64,000 nt of DNA, from the NCBI GenBank assembly GCA_947471745.1, contig CANJKZ010000825.1, forward strand, positions 62,001-126,000. Direction: 5' to 3'. Numbering within the stretch: the stretch's first letter is position 1; each line of letters begins with the position of its first letter. The position numbers were made by a program, and so were the translations under genes. Below the pieces are notes generated by a model. That model was not told the DNA's origin, searched no databases, and saw only the letters and a list, made by a program, of their open reading frames with translations. Below, piece after piece: positions 11,694 through 22,684 of this stretch. The stretch comes from Closterium sp. Naga37s-1. Taxonomy: Eukaryota > Streptophyta > Zygnematophyceae > Desmidiales > Closteriaceae.

Positions 11694-14650
11694 ATGTCAG
11701 GTCGAGCAGCTCGTGGTAGAGGGAAATGTCAACGAAAACGTGAAGGCACGTCAACGCCCGACGTGGATTCGGGAGAAGATGACGGTCTTCGTCGTAGTGA
11801 TAGGCTGAAATTGGGCCACGCAAATGCGACGACTATCAAGGAGCATTGCGCCACGCTGTCTGATCCGGTGGTCTTGAAAAAATTAGCTCCCCACGATTAT
11901 GGCGTGGAGCCGGAGTTTGAGACGCCGTTGGTAGAACCTGACGATCTCATCGCGAAAATCACCGGAGATACCAAGATCCCGTTGCTAAACACACATGAGG
12001 AGTCTAGAGCTACTGCGGACAAGTGTACGCATCCCTTTTTTCCCACGCATGCGATTCGTGACCATCACGGCATGACGGCCATTATCACGATGGCCGACGC
12101 TCTGCACATCACAGATAATCAGCCGATCACGCAGCCGCTCATCGATTTCCATAATATGTAAGTGCCATACCACATACATGTAGACTCCGGTGATGAACCC
12201 TTGTGTCTTGATTATCGCACTTACAGATCTCTCATTGTTGTGCTACATTTACTGCCTCTTTCACCGCAGAGTGCTCAACATCCGCCGGCCAAAGTTGAGC
12301 AATGGCAAGACGTGGCTCGCGTTGGACAGTCAAAGTTACGACTACTTCTGCTCACGGGGCAAGATCGCCAGTGGAGACTCCAGAGTGTCAATCTTCAGCT
12401 ACGACTATCTGGCCATGCCAATCTTTGGCGGGTAAGTGCCATGATCCCGTGTCTAGTCTAGCCAACACGCAAAGGGCTTCGGCTGTTGTTTTGCCTGACC
12501 GTGACAGTAGTTGTGTAATGTGGTGACGATGCAGGTTTCATTTCAGTGTGATGATTGTGGTCAATCCTGGAGTTGTGACTCTCCCGCTCGACGAGGACAA
12601 CGCCACCCAGCCTGCGTGGTTGCTGCTGTATGACTCCCTTGGGATGCATGTTGTTGGGGGCAATGCATTCAAGAACATGACCAAGTAAGGTTCCGCTAGA
12701 GGTTGCGAACACAAATTCACTTACAAGCACGCAAACATCACCGTGCATGATTTTGTTTCATTTATTCAAACTTCCACTTCGTCTTTTGTCCTTCCCAACG
12801 CGGTCCCGTCACAGCTTGCTAGGCATGGCCTACGAGAAGGACCATGGAAACCGACCAATAGAAGAGATGAAAGCGAGGCTCGGGAGATTCCAGCCACACG
12901 TCATGGAGGTGTGTTGACCAGTACTACGCTTGTCTACCATGCTACATCGTATGCTTATTCATGTGCAGCCATGCTATTATTGCAACCCATGCAATCCTGG
13001 TGCAACCATGCGCATGGTGCACCCATGTGCACGATGCTGCCAAACAACCAATGTACTGCCCAATTCAAAGTGCTCTCGTGTGTATGGTGCCACTAAGTTG
13101 AGTGCAGCCATCTGTACGTGCAAGGTGCTTTCCCGTGCAAACTGTTGTACTCTGCATGGTGCACATGTGACATTAAACATTTTACATACATAGTTTATCA
13201 AATGATAGACGTGTACACTCCCGTCTGTTTTTCATTATGCTGCATGTGCATTTGGTGTATTGCAGGCGTGGCAGATGCCTCTGCAGCAGAACGATTTTGA
13301 CTGCGGCATCTTCGTATGCCAGTACATTCAAGCGCTTGTGGAGGCGTGTTTTGAAGGTGCTGAGAACGGGGTACGGTTCAGCATGAGCCCACTGCATATC
13401 GACGCAGGTTACGGGAGGATGTGTGCGCTCATGCAGAAGGACGGTTGATCGGGGAGCTCACGGCAGCTAGGCATGAGATCCCTTATGGCAATCAGATAAG
13501 GAAACCGCCCGAGCCTGAGGTGATAGGTGATGAGGTGGAGGATAGGGAGTGGAGAGCGGAGATGGCAGAACGAATGCATAGGCTGGAGGTTCGCAATGAG
13601 GGTCAGGCAGTGGCTATTGCCAAGCTCGAGAGGCAATTGCGTGAGCTGATGCTTTCTCGTACTCCGCAGCATGGCGTAGACGGTGAGGCTGCAGGGGAGG
13701 GACGTGGTGATGTGGCAGGGGCCGGTGGAACTGGTGAACCTGCACGTGTGGAAGTCATGGGTGGGGACAATGCTGGCACACATGACAGCAACCCAGGTGC
13801 ACATGGTGAGGGTCCTGTGGCTGCCGTTGAGACTGGTGAAGGTGGGAAGGTGCGTGATGAAGGTGCCGGAGGCTTGTTGGGTACTACGGATGGTAATAGA
13901 GGTGCTAGAGAGGCCGTGGGTACTGGGCATGGTGTGACTGCCTCGAATGTGGATGTGGATTTGGTGTCCGCATACAGCACAGGGACTGAGACGACGAGTC
14001 GCAACACTGCGCGTGGTCGAGCTCCCAGCTCAGGTTATACTGGTATAAGCAGACGGGAAGGTAAGTGGGCGGCACGACTGTGCCTAGATAACAACTGGTT
14101 GGCGCTGGGACGGTATACCGAGGTCTTGGATGCCGCAAAAGCATTTGCAGCAGCCGCCCACATCTGCCGACCGTCCATCTCCAGCTCGAAGATGGTGCAG
14201 TTGAGCGTGGATGAGAGGAGGTGTTTGGAGGGTCTGACGTCGCAAGGGGTTGAGAGGATTGTGGATGCGAAGCGGTGGGCAGAGTGGAGGAACTGGCGTG
14301 AAGTGCTCAGCAGCCTCCCTGAGCCTTCCACCCCAGCGCCAGCAGGAGTTCACACACAGGCTCCACCTCTCTTATCCCACCAGCACCCAGGAGCCACGTT
14401 TGGCAACTACCACCCGCCAGCCGCCGCCTTCGCGGGACCCGCAGGTGCAACCCTAAACCCTGGTGGATGGCAGCCGTACACCCACAGACACCCTCCTCCC
14501 AACCTCCATTTTCCATCCCAGCAGTTTGCATTCAACCAAATCCCTATCCATCCATTCAGCCAGGTGCAAGCCCCTATCTCCGTACACCCAGCCCCTTCAG
14601 CACCCATTGCTCCCAACCCTGCAGGCCATTCCGCAGCACAAAACACGGCA
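11694..14650 (+). pseudogene. C48 (Ulp1/SENP-like) protease with AP2-like domain, copy 1
   Basis: Five exons are visible with GT-AG introns and consistent phases: 11694-12157, 12270-12431, 12535-12684, 12815-12908, and 13266 onward. The start is the ATG at 11694. C48 family landmarks: HFSVMIVV (catalytic His) and LLLYDSLG (Asp) in exon 3, and QNDFDCGIFVCQ (oxyanion Gln and nucleophile Cys) in exon 5. After the protease come a predicted coiled coil (about 13550-13670), a Gly-rich linker, an AP2-like segment (YTGISRREGKWAA...LGRYTEVLDAAKAFAAAA, about 14037-14150) and a Pro-rich tail. Known C48 enzymes remove SUMO or related modifiers; the substrate here is unknown. Compared with copies 2 and 3, one G is missing after the protease core (near 13395), shifting the frame, and the gene is cut at 14650 by the duplication junction. 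Probably non-functional. Confidence 0.8.
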
Positions 14651-15081
14651 TGTAGTGCGTGGATGCGAAATTTATAACATCGCGTACATCGCCAAATGCC
14701 CGGGCATATATCACATGCATATGACCGGACATAGCACACGCGCAGTTGCCTGTCAAATTGCACAGGGATATGACCGGTCAATTCCGAATTGCATTTGATT
14801 GGTCCGTGCATATGAGCGGTTCATATGCAATCGAGCTTTTTTTACAGGATGGCAAATATGACCGGGCATCTTTGGCTTGCGTTTGATTGGTCCGCGCATA
14901 TGAGCGTCATATGCGTATGGGCGCAGTTGACAGGTTATGAAGTGCGCATTTCAACTGTGAACATTTCGGTAAGTTCGGCTTTGCGGTTACATCGCAACCC
15001 TAACGATCCGCGACTCAGTACAATGCGCGAAGTACAAATAAATCACTCGTAACATCACAAATGTACAAACGAAATGCGGTA

Positions 15082-15213
15082 TGAGAAGGTTTGAACAAGA
15101 ATGGGTGAACTATGAAATGAAGTGAGTACAAATATGAAACCCTAATTGGTTGTACCCCCTATGGGATACCCCACTATAGCCTACACAACAGCATAAGCTA
15201 TAATGTTCTGACA
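15082..15213 (-). repeat. 3' LTR of Copia element C
   Basis: 132 bp, TGAGAAGG...TTCTGACA on the plus strand, identical by eye to 22312-22443. Confidence 0.95.
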
Positions 15214-15424
15214 CACCCCCATAGGCAAAGTGGGGAGAACAAGGGGTCACAAGACCAGTCAAGCAAAGTAAAGCAAAGCAAGCTCAGGGTGGATCACAAA
15301 GTCACCACACAGTCCGAGCACAGGGTCAAGGCCACACGGCCAGTTCACATGCAAGAGTACACACATATATATAAAGCTAGACAAGCAAGAGCAGGTATAT
15401 ATATACGTGAGAGTACAGGCAAGG

Positions 15425-18400
15425 TCAAGAGGAGAGCAAGTGAGGCAAGACGGGCACAAGACCCAGCTGAGTGCAGAAGCGCTGATGATCACAAGGCGGA
15501 AGTGCCTTGGTGAAGACATCAGCAGTGTTGGCCTCAGAGGCCACGTACGCAAGCCGCAACTGACCACGTTGCTGTAGCTCACGAGCAAGGAAGTAGCGGA
15601 GAGCAATGTGCTTTGTTCTGTGCTCCAGTCGCTGCTCTCGACACAAGGCCAGCATGGCCTTGTTGTCTACGTACAGGACTGGAGGAGAACGAGGCTGCTC
15701 TCCAAGGTCGGTCAGCAGGTAGGTGAGCCAGCGAAGCTCCTGTGCAGCCATGGCCCCGGCGTAGATCTCAGCCTCACAACTCGAGCCAAGAACAGAAGAC
15801 GAGCGAGTAGCCCGCCACGAAACAGAGCCGGAACCAAGGCTGAAGGTGTAACCCTGTGACGACCGCTGCGTAGCCTGGTCGTCAGCCCAAGAAGCGTCCG
15901 CGTGCCCAGTGAGGACCACTGGACTCCGCCCTCCAAGCACTAGCCCCATGCCCGACGTACTGCACAAGTAGCGCAACACCCTCTTCGCTGCAGCCATGTG
16001 CTCTGGTCTGTGTCTCCCAGGAGCAACATAGCGTGCCAGAATGCTAAGAGGGTATGCAAGGTCAGGTCGTGTGCAGGTCATCAGGTACATGAGGCAGCCA
16101 ACAAGCTCAAGGTACGGGCCACTCGACTCTACGGACTCATCCGAAGGCAGAGCTGAGAGCGAGTGGCGAGTAGACAGAGGAGTGGCCTGAGGCGAGGAGT
16201 ACGTGAAGCCGAAGCGCTGAAGGACCTGCTGCACCATGTGTGACTGAGTCAGGGTAATGGTGCGGCGTGCTCTGTCCCGGGTGATCTGCAAGCCAAGGTA
16301 GCTGCGCAGTTCACCCAGGTCTGTGCACGTGTGTCTCTTCTGCAGCTCGGACTTCACGTAGGCGAGTCCAGCAGTGTCAGCTGTGGCAAAGACCAAGTCG
16401 TCGACGTACACGAGGATGTAGAACGGCGGCAGAGAGGTGTCGGTGCGTAGAAACAGCGACGGGTCGGCAGTAGAAGGAGCAAACCCAAGAGCCGCAAGTG
16501 TAGTCCTCAGTGTGTCGTGCCACTCACGTGGCGCCTGGCGGAGACCGTAGACTGGACGCCGGAGACTCCACTGGGTACCAGAAGGGAAAGACCCAGTGAA
16601 GCCAGGTGGGCGACGCAGCCAGATCTCCTCGTGCAGGCTGCCCTGCAAGAAAGCTGTGCTGAAGTCAAGAGAGTGCAGCTCGTAGTCACGGTGAGCAGCA
16701 ACGTGCAGCAGTACCCGAAGAGTGGTCATCTTCGGGGTGGGGGAGAAGGTCTGAAAGTAGTCAACTCCCTGCCGCTGACTGAAGCCACGAGCCACGTAAC
16801 GCGCCTTGAAGACAGGCGGAGAACCCGGCGGCCGCTTCACCCTGAAGATCCACATGCCACTGACGATGTTCGCCCCAGGAGGGGGGACAGCGTCAACGTA
16901 GGTGCCTGTGGACTTCCAGGAAGCCATCTCTGCATCCATAGCTGCCTGCCACTGAGAGGAGTAGGGACCCTCTATCGCCTCCGCGTAAGAGCGCGGAGTC
17001 GGGATGTCAAGTGCATCCGGGTCTCCCTCAGGGGTAAGCAGTACGGACACAAGATGAGGTGAGGCAGCTGCCAGACACTGGAACTCCTCCTGCCTGTCCT
17101 CAAGGACGTCCGTGCCAAGGGCACACTCACCCCCGACGGACGGAGGACAGACAGACTCAAACTCAGCGACAAGACTAGCAGTGTAGTCTAAGCGACAGCG
17201 AGCAGCAAAGTCGACGAGCTCAGTAACGAGAGCAGACGCAGCAGTAGACTCGAAAGAAGGGTCAGTGACAACAGTAGCAAGGAGACGCGTGACAGTAGGA
17301 CTGGCAGCACGAAGAGAGTCCGACTCCGGGTCGGCAAGAGCAGGAAGAGAGGACTCAGGAGGAGAAGGCAAAGGGGCACGCAGAGGAGCAGTGGACGGAC
17401 GCAGAGACATCCGGTGCGTGCCGGGGACAGGAGGAGGACGCTGACGCGAACCGCGACCACTAGTGCGAGCAGCACGGACAGGCGACGCAGGGCGAGACGC
17501 AGGCTCACGACGCTCAGCCAGACCTCCAGTAGGACCAGTATAGGGAGAAGGAGCAGGCAAAGGGGAGGTAGGCTGCAACTGTAGCTGGGACGAGACAGGC
17601 TGTGGACACTCTAAGGGAGGAGGAGGACCAGTAGAGGGTGGAAGACCAAGAACCTGCTGCAGGAGTGGCACGAAGTACGGTCGAGGCCGCGCGGCGACGC
17701 TAGAAGCAGCCGGGACAGCACCAGAACCCTCAGCAGGAGCACCTGCTCCAGCAGCACCACCAGTAGCTCCAGAACCTCCAGCAGCACCAGGAGCACCCCC
17801 AGTAGGACTGCCAGCAGTAGTCTCAGCGCCAGCACCCTCAGCAGCACCAGCTCCAGTGCACCCAGGACGAGCACCTCTGGGACCCGCGACCGCAGCACCC
17901 TCAGCAGCCGAAGGACCTCCAGCACCAGCAGCACGCCTCCAGCGCCGGGCAAACCACTCACGCAGCTCCTGTGGAGAAAGTGGCTCCCGGCGAGACGAAG
18001 CACTCGGAGAACCTCCAGGCGAAGCACCTCCAGGCTCAGCACCCCCAGGCGTAGCACCCCTAGGCTCAGCACCCCCAGACGTAGCACCCCTAGGCTCAGC
18101 ACCCCCAGGCTCAGCACCCCCAGGCTCAGCACCCCCAGGCTCAGCACCCCCAGACGTAGCACCCCCAGGCCCAGCACCCCTAGGCTCCGCACCCCCAGGT
18201 ACAGCACCCCCAGCCTCAGCACCCTCAGCAGCACCAGAGTCACCAGTGACCTCGACAGGCTCGACCGCGTCTACCTGGGACACACCTGAAGGGGCTGGAC
18301 CCTGAGGGGGGAGGGGGTCTACCTGGGGGGGACCTGGTACCAGGAAGAGTGGGGGTGGGGGGAGGGACGGAGTGCGGTAGGGGAAGAGGCGGTAGTAGGG

Positions 18401-21340
18401 GACCGACTCGTCAAACGTGACGTCCTGGGAGGACAGAACACGGCGAGAGGTGGGGTGGTAAAACTGCCACCCAGGTGCGTCAGGGGGGAACCCCAGGAAG
18501 ACGCAAGGAGCAGCACGAGGGGATAGTTTGTCCGCAGACAGGTCGCGGACAAACGCCCGAGATCCCCAGACCCGGAACGCCGACGCATCGCCAACCTTCC
18601 CCGTCCACAGCAGGGCTGGGGAGGTCTCCGGCCTGGAGACCCTGGGGTGGAGGTTGATCTGATGCGCCGCGTACCGAACCGCAAACGGCCACAGAAAATG
18701 GGGGGCAGCCGCATGCATCATAGACGTACGAGCGACGTCCATGACCATGCCAATGCGGCGCTCAGCAATCCCATTTTGCTGCGGTGAGTCCGGAAGCGTG
18801 AAGGTCTGACGGATGCCCCGTGCACGACAGTAGGCACGCAGAAGGCCAGAGGAGAACTCTCCGCCTCTGTCCGAGTGCAGACGCAGAACAGGAAAGTCCG
18901 AGCCGAAGCTCTGCCTGAGCTGGAGACGAGCTGCGCGGATCCAGTCGATCAGCACCTCAGTGACATCACCCTTGCTGCGCAAGGGGAAGACTGTGGTGTA
19001 ACGCGAGTAGTCGTCAACAACGAGCAGGAAGTAGCGCTCGTGACCCTGTCCACGGACGCGGGCTGGGCCCCACACGTCCATGTGAAGTGTCTGCAACGGG
19101 GCCTCTGTCGGAGGAAACTGGGAGGAGTGAGGGGCAGCACGCAGGCGCCCCTCGACACAGGGGACACAGGCAGGGCCAGGGCCCTGAGGAAGGGGAGGGA
19201 GGGACCGGGGGAGACCGGACACAAGAAGACGGGAGGCCATACCTCTGAGCCGAAGCAGAGAGGGGTGGCCAAGGCGGTGGTGCCAGAGGAGAGTCTCGTG
19301 AGACAGGAGACGACACGAACAGGGGGCAGACTCAGGACCAGACCTGGACGCCGCAGCAAACACCTGACCCGACGTAACTACCCTACCAGACTCAGCAACT
19401 GGAGGAGACGCAGTGGTCAGAGTGTACAGGCTCGACCCCGGCTGACGGGTGAACGTAGCCAGGTGACGGCCTGTGCCAGCCTCTGTACAGTGGGTCACTC
19501 TCTGACGTGCAGGAGTGAACTGGTGGACCCCCGCATCCTGTAGGTCAGCACCACTCACCAGGTTCGTAGAGAACGAGGGGAGGTAGAGACCAGACAGGGT
19601 GCCAGAGGGAGCCGCCGGACACGGGAGGACTGTGGAGAAGCGAGACAGGACAGGACCCCCAGAGGGGTCAGCCAGAGACACTGCAACCGGTCGACTCAGC
19701 GGTGTGAGTGTGGTGCGGTCCCGAAAGAAGGAGCGAGACGCCCCAGAGTCAAGGGTGAAGGTGAGGGAGGCCGAAGCCGACGCAGTACCTGAGAGCGCAG
19801 ACTCACCAGTACCTGAGGACGCAGACATACGAGCACCTAGAGCAGCAGCGTCGCAAGCACCTAGGGCAGCAGCCTCACCAGGACCTAGAGCAGCAGTCTC
19901 AATGCCCGGATCGGGCGGGAAACACCGGTAACAGTCACCCTCATCACTAATAGACACAGCATACATGGCAGAGAGAATAGCATCAAAGTCAAGATCATAG
20001 ATGGCAACACCCGCCCTAGACAGCTCGCCCCAGCGAGGGATCTCGGAGGCCTCCGGGAACTGGTGACGCCACGCGTCCGTCAGGCGGCCAAAGCAGCGCT
20101 GGGTGGGGTGGGGACCCCCACACTGCTCACCCGCACGGTCGCCAGTGCGCAAAACGTAGGAGCACGGACCAAAACCCCCACCCCGCTGACGCGCAGTGTA
20201 CCACTCACGAAGCTGCTGAGGGGACAGGGTGTCACGACCACGCTGCTGCTGCTGGCGCGAGCCACCACCGGAGCCACTCCTCTGCGAAGGCCCGCGACCA
20301 GCACCACCGCCACCCCCGCCGCCTCCGACGCCTCCGCCGCCTCCGCTGCTGCCGCCGCCTCCGCCTCCGCCGCCGCCTCCACCTCCGCCACCTCCACCAC
20401 CTCCGCTCCCACCGCCACCGCCGCCGCCACCTCCACCTCCACTGCCGCCACCGACCCCTCCACCCCCACCTCCACTCCCACCGCCACCCCCACTCCCCCA
20501 ACTGCCGCCACCTCCACCTCCACCGCCCCCGCTCGCTCCTCCAGCGCCCTTGCCCCCCTTGCCCTTGCCAGAGCGGCGTCTCCCGCTAGGGGCAGACGCC
20601 GCACCGACCGACTCAAGAACAAGGAGGTCGGCCGCAGCAGCAGAGGCAACAGAGGGCAGAAGGGGGGAGGGGGAACACCCCTCAAAGATGGGGGTGCGCG
20701 GGTCACCACGAGAGGCCCCTACAGCGACTATGCTCTTCTCGGCCGCTAGGAGGGACTTCTCGAGGAGGTCAACAGTGAGAGTGGTGGGACAGACAGAGAG
20801 AAAGTGGTCCCTGACTACGCGAAGGGAGTCAGGAAGGCGAGTGACGATGTAGTAAAGAGTGATGTACATGGGGGGGGGGTTCCTGGCGCAGAAGTCAGGA
20901 GGGAGTGCAGCGCGGTAGCGAGTGTCACTAGTGCGGAGGTGCGTAATGAGGTCAGTGACTGTGGGAAAGGCAGTAAGATCAGGAAAGAGGTACGGTAGCA
21001 TGAGACGGCTCAGTGCAGCAGTGGCAGGGGAGGAGTAGCGCGCAACTACAGCGTCGTACAAGGTCTGAGCACTCTTGTACTGGCTAAAGTGCGCACGCTC
21101 GGAGGTAGGGAGGTGGCGACGCACAGCAAGACGTGCAGCAGCGTCGCGCGTGGCCCACTGGGAGCGAACAGTGGCGTCAGCATCAGCAGCAGGGGCAGTG
21201 GAGGTGCCAGAGGTGAGGTCAAAGAGAGAGAGGCCGTCTGCCCTATCGCACTGTAAGAACAGCTGCAGGTCATCTACCCAGACCTCAAAGTCAATGGCCC
21301 TACCCTCAGCGTCAAAGGCGAGAACACTAGGGGTAGCCAT
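15425..21340 (-). CDS. Gag-Pol polyprotein of Copia element C
   Basis: A single 1,971-residue frame. Domains by approximate residue: gag core 1-250; Gly-rich linker 265-370; a Cys/His cluster of form CX13CX3HX4C at about 392-416, where Copia gag normally has a CX2CX4HX4C knuckle; protease with TLDSGAS near 530; integrase zinc region (HHRLGH...CVPC) 688-735; DDE core with DVWGPA, DDYSR, HSDRGGEF and NGIAERR 750-860; Gly/Glu/Pro minisatellite linker about 1035-1115; reverse transcriptase from VPPPGANIVSGMW (about 1485) to YVDDLVFA (about 1645); RNase H with HADASWADD and YVDNKAM about 1808-1890. The order protease-integrase-RT-RNase H defines Ty1/Copia. Expected products are virus-like particle protein and the enzymes of retrotransposition. 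Confidence 0.95.
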   Translation of the reverse strand: MATPSVLAFDAEGRAIDFEVWVDDLQLFLQCDRADGLSLFDLTSGTSTAPAADADATVRSQWATRDAAARLAVRRHLPTSERAHFSQYKSAQTLYDAVVARYSSPATAALSRLMLPYLFPDLTAFPTVTDLITHLRTSDTRYRAALPPDFCARNPPPMYITLYYIVTRLPDSLRVVRDHFLSVCPTTLTVDLLEKSLLAAEKSIVAVGASRGDPRTPIFEGCSPSPLLPSVASAAAADLLVLESVGAASAPSGRRRSGKGKGGKGAGGASGGGGGGGGGSWGSGGGGGSGGGGGGVGGGSGGGGGGGGGGGSGGGGGGGGGGGGGGGGGGSSGGGGGVGGGGGGGGAGRGPSQRSGSGGGSRQQQQRGRDTLSPQQLREWYTARQRGGGFGPCSYVLRTGDRAGEQCGGPHPTQRCFGRLTDAWRHQFPEASEIPRWGELSRAGVAIYDLDFDAILSAMYAVSISDEGDCYRCFPPDPGIETAALGPGEAAALGACDAAALGARMSASSGTGESALSGTASASASLTFTLDSGASRSFFRDRTTLTPLSRPVAVSLADPSGGPVLSRFSTVLPCPAAPSGTLSGLYLPSFSTNLVSGADLQDAGVHQFTPARQRVTHCTEAGTGRHLATFTRQPGSSLYTLTTASPPVAESGRVVTSGQVFAAASRSGPESAPCSCRLLSHETLLWHHRLGHPSLLRLRGMASRLLVSGLPRSLPPLPQGPGPACVPCVEGRLRAAPHSSQFPPTEAPLQTLHMDVWGPARVRGQGHERYFLLVVDDYSRYTTVFPLRSKGDVTEVLIDWIRAARLQLRQSFGSDFPVLRLHSDRGGEFSSGLLRAYCRARGIRQTFTLPDSPQQNGIAERRIGMVMDVARTSMMHAAAPHFLWPFAVRYAAHQINLHPRVSRPETSPALLWTGKVGDASAFRVWGSRAFVRDLSADKLSPRAAPCVFLGFPPDAPGWQFYHPTSRRVLSSQDVTFDESVPYYRLFPYRTPSLPPPPLFLVPGPPQVDPLPPQGPAPSGVSQVDAVEPVEVTGDSGAAEGAEAGGAVPGGAEPRGAGPGGATSGGAEPGGAEPGGAEPGGAEPRGATSGGAEPRGATPGGAEPGGASPGGSPSASSRREPLSPQELREWFARRWRRAAGAGGPSAAEGAAVAGPRGARPGCTGAGAAEGAGAETTAGSPTGGAPGAAGGSGATGGAAGAGAPAEGSGAVPAASSVAARPRPYFVPLLQQVLGLPPSTGPPPPLECPQPVSSQLQLQPTSPLPAPSPYTGPTGGLAERREPASRPASPVRAARTSGRGSRQRPPPVPGTHRMSLRPSTAPLRAPLPSPPESSLPALADPESDSLRAASPTVTRLLATVVTDPSFESTAASALVTELVDFAARCRLDYTASLVAEFESVCPPSVGGECALGTDVLEDRQEEFQCLAAASPHLVSVLLTPEGDPDALDIPTPRSYAEAIEGPYSSQWQAAMDAEMASWKSTGTYVDAVPPPGANIVSGMWIFRVKRPPGSPPVFKARYVARGFSQRQGVDYFQTFSPTPKMTTLRVLLHVAAHRDYELHSLDFSTAFLQGSLHEEIWLRRPPGFTGSFPSGTQWSLRRPVYGLRQAPREWHDTLRTTLAALGFAPSTADPSLFLRTDTSLPPFYILVYVDDLVFATADTAGLAYVKSELQKRHTCTDLGELRSYLGLQITRDRARRTITLTQSHMVQQVLQRFGFTYSSPQATPLSTRHSLSALPSDESVESSGPYLELVGCLMYLMTCTRPDLAYPLSILARYVAPGRHRPEHMAAAKRVLRYLCSTSGMGLVLGGRSPVVLTGHADASWADDQATQRSSQGYTFSLGSGSVSWRATRSSSVLGSSCEAEIYAGAMAAQELRWLTYLLTDLGEQPRSPPVLYVDNKAMLALCREQRLEHRTKHIALRYFLARELQQRGQLRLAYVASEANTADVFTKALPPCDHQRFCTQLGLVPVLPHLLSS

Positions 21341-21419
21341 GACCCTAGACGACTAGCAGCGCAAACAGTGGGGTGAGGACAGTGCAGTGAAAAGGCGCTG
21401 TGCTCACCAGACTGGGCAG

Positions 21420-22200
21420 GTCGGGCGGCCCTGAAGGAGGGCAGCGCGGCGGCTCGGCGGCTCAGCTGCTGGGCGGCCCGGCGGCTCGGCGGCTGTGCTG
21501 CTGGGCGGCTCGGCTGCTGGGCGGGTCGGCTGCTGGGCGGCGCGGCCGCTGGGCGGCTCGGCTGCTGGGCGGCTCGGCTGATGGGCAGCTCGGCTGCTGG
21601 GCGGCTCGGCGGCTCGGCTGCTGGGCGGCTCGGCTGCTGGGCGGCTCGGCGGCTCGGCTGCTGGGCGGCTCGGCTGTGCTGCTGCAAGGCACGGGGCCGC
21701 AGGTAAGGGCGGCGGGGCCGCTGGTAAGGGCGGCGTGGCCGCGGGTAGGGTGGCGGGGCCGCAGATAGGGTGGCGGGGCCGCAGGTAAGGTGGTGGGGCC
21801 GCAGGTAAGGTGGCGGGGCCGCAGGTAAGGTGGCGGGGCCGCAGCAGAGGGCGGCGGGGCCGCAGGTAAGGGCGGGGCCGCAGGTAAGGTGGCGGGGCCG
21901 CGAGGAAGGGCGGCGGGGCCGCTAGGTAGGGCGGCGGGGCCGCGCGATGGGGCGGCGGGGCCGCGCGATGGGGCGGCGGGGCCGCGTGATGGGGTGGCGG
22001 GGCCGCGAGGAAGGGCGGCGGGGCCGCGCGATGGGGCGGCGGGGCCGCGCGATGGGGCGGCGGGGCCGCGCGATGGGGCGGCGGGGCCGCTAGGTAGGGC
22101 GGCGGGGCCGCGCAATGGGGCGGCGAGGCCGCGAGGTAGGGCGGCGGGGCCACGGAGACGTGTGGCGGGGCCGCAGTGCAGGGCCGCTAGGGCGGCTCGA
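21420..22200. repeat. GC-rich tandem repeats in leader of Copia element C
   Basis: Two adjoining low-complexity arrays. 21450-21680 is built from a GGCGGCTCGGCTGCTG word. 21690-22180 is built from a GGGGCCGCRNGATGGGGCGGC-type word of about 18-21 bp. They lie between the primer-binding site and gag, so they are untranslated leader. Long open frames across them on both strands reflect stop-poor composition, not genes. Confidence 0.85.
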
Positions 22201-22311
22201 CGAAGTAAGGGCCCGGAGCGCGACTCGGGCTGAGCGCGCTTCGGGCAGGAAAAAAAAATCGATGTGGTGGGCCCTAAGCACAGTTCCCAAGGGGGAACCT
22301 GCTCGATACCA

Positions 22312-22443
22312 TGAGAAGGTTTGAACAAGAATGGGTGAACTATGAAATGAAGTGAGTACAAATATGAAACCCTAATTGGTTGTACCCCCTATGGGATACC
22401 CCACTATAGCCTACACAACAGCATAAGCTATAATGTTCTGACA
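22312..22443 (-). repeat. 5' LTR of Copia element C
   Basis: 132 bp, identical to 15082-15213. It adjoins the primer-binding site at 22296-22311 and the CGGTA target duplication at 22444. Confidence 0.95.
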
Positions 22444-22684
22444 CGGTAACCATGTAATTGCGCGTGACGTACGAAGCTCAACCCAAACACTTGCACCAAC
22501 TAAACCACGTCATGTGCCGGGCATATTCCTCTCGATATGTCCGCCAGAACGCAAAGTTAGGGATAGATAGCTCCTAGAGTGGATACTAGAAGTTCTACCG
22601 GTTTAGGCCTCTAGCACCCTTTCCTATCACTAACTCCGTACTTACTTGATACACGAGCCGTCGGCGCGCGATTAGGCCGTGGAT

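Larger units (their letters stand above)
7384..14650 (+). repeat. Tandem duplication, unit 1 (C48-AP2 gene plus 5' flank)
   Basis: Unit 1 of a direct duplication. Without the Copia element at 7981-11618 and one copy of its target duplication, the unit is about 3.6 kb. It contains about 0.7 kb of 5' flank (7384-7980 plus 11624-11693) and most of the C48-AP2 gene. The right end, at 14650, lies inside the gene's Pro-rich C-terminal coding region and joins directly to the start of unit 2, which repeats the sequence of 7384 onward almost base for base. The junction has a 3-bp overlap (GCA). Confidence 0.9.
15082..22443 (-). mobile_element. Full-length Copia element C, looks whole
   Basis: 7,362 bp, bounded by two identical 132-bp LTRs and a perfect 5-bp target duplication, CGGTA (15077-15081 and 22444-22448). 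The primer-binding site on the minus strand, TGGTATCGAGCAGGTT, occupies 22296-22311, and a polypurine-type TATGGGGGTG precedes the 3' LTR (15214-15223). One uninterrupted gag-pol frame of 1,971 codons lies between. A GC-rich repeated leader fills 21420-22200. It inserted in the 5' flank of gene copy 2, and the empty site is preserved in unit 1 at about 7816. LTR identity and the open frame indicate a very recent insertion. Confidence 0.96.

Noticed and set aside
12977-13201. Open frames in the intron before exon 5 of the C48-AP2 gene, repeated in all copies
   Set aside because: They are conserved only because the whole unit was recently duplicated; they lie in an intron with good GT-AG ends and have no known domain.
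21404-22361. Pro/Ala-rich open frames over the GC-rich leader of element C (and 47666-48543 in element E)
   Set aside because: They overlap tandem repeats in an untranslated leader, have no domain, and exist on both strands.
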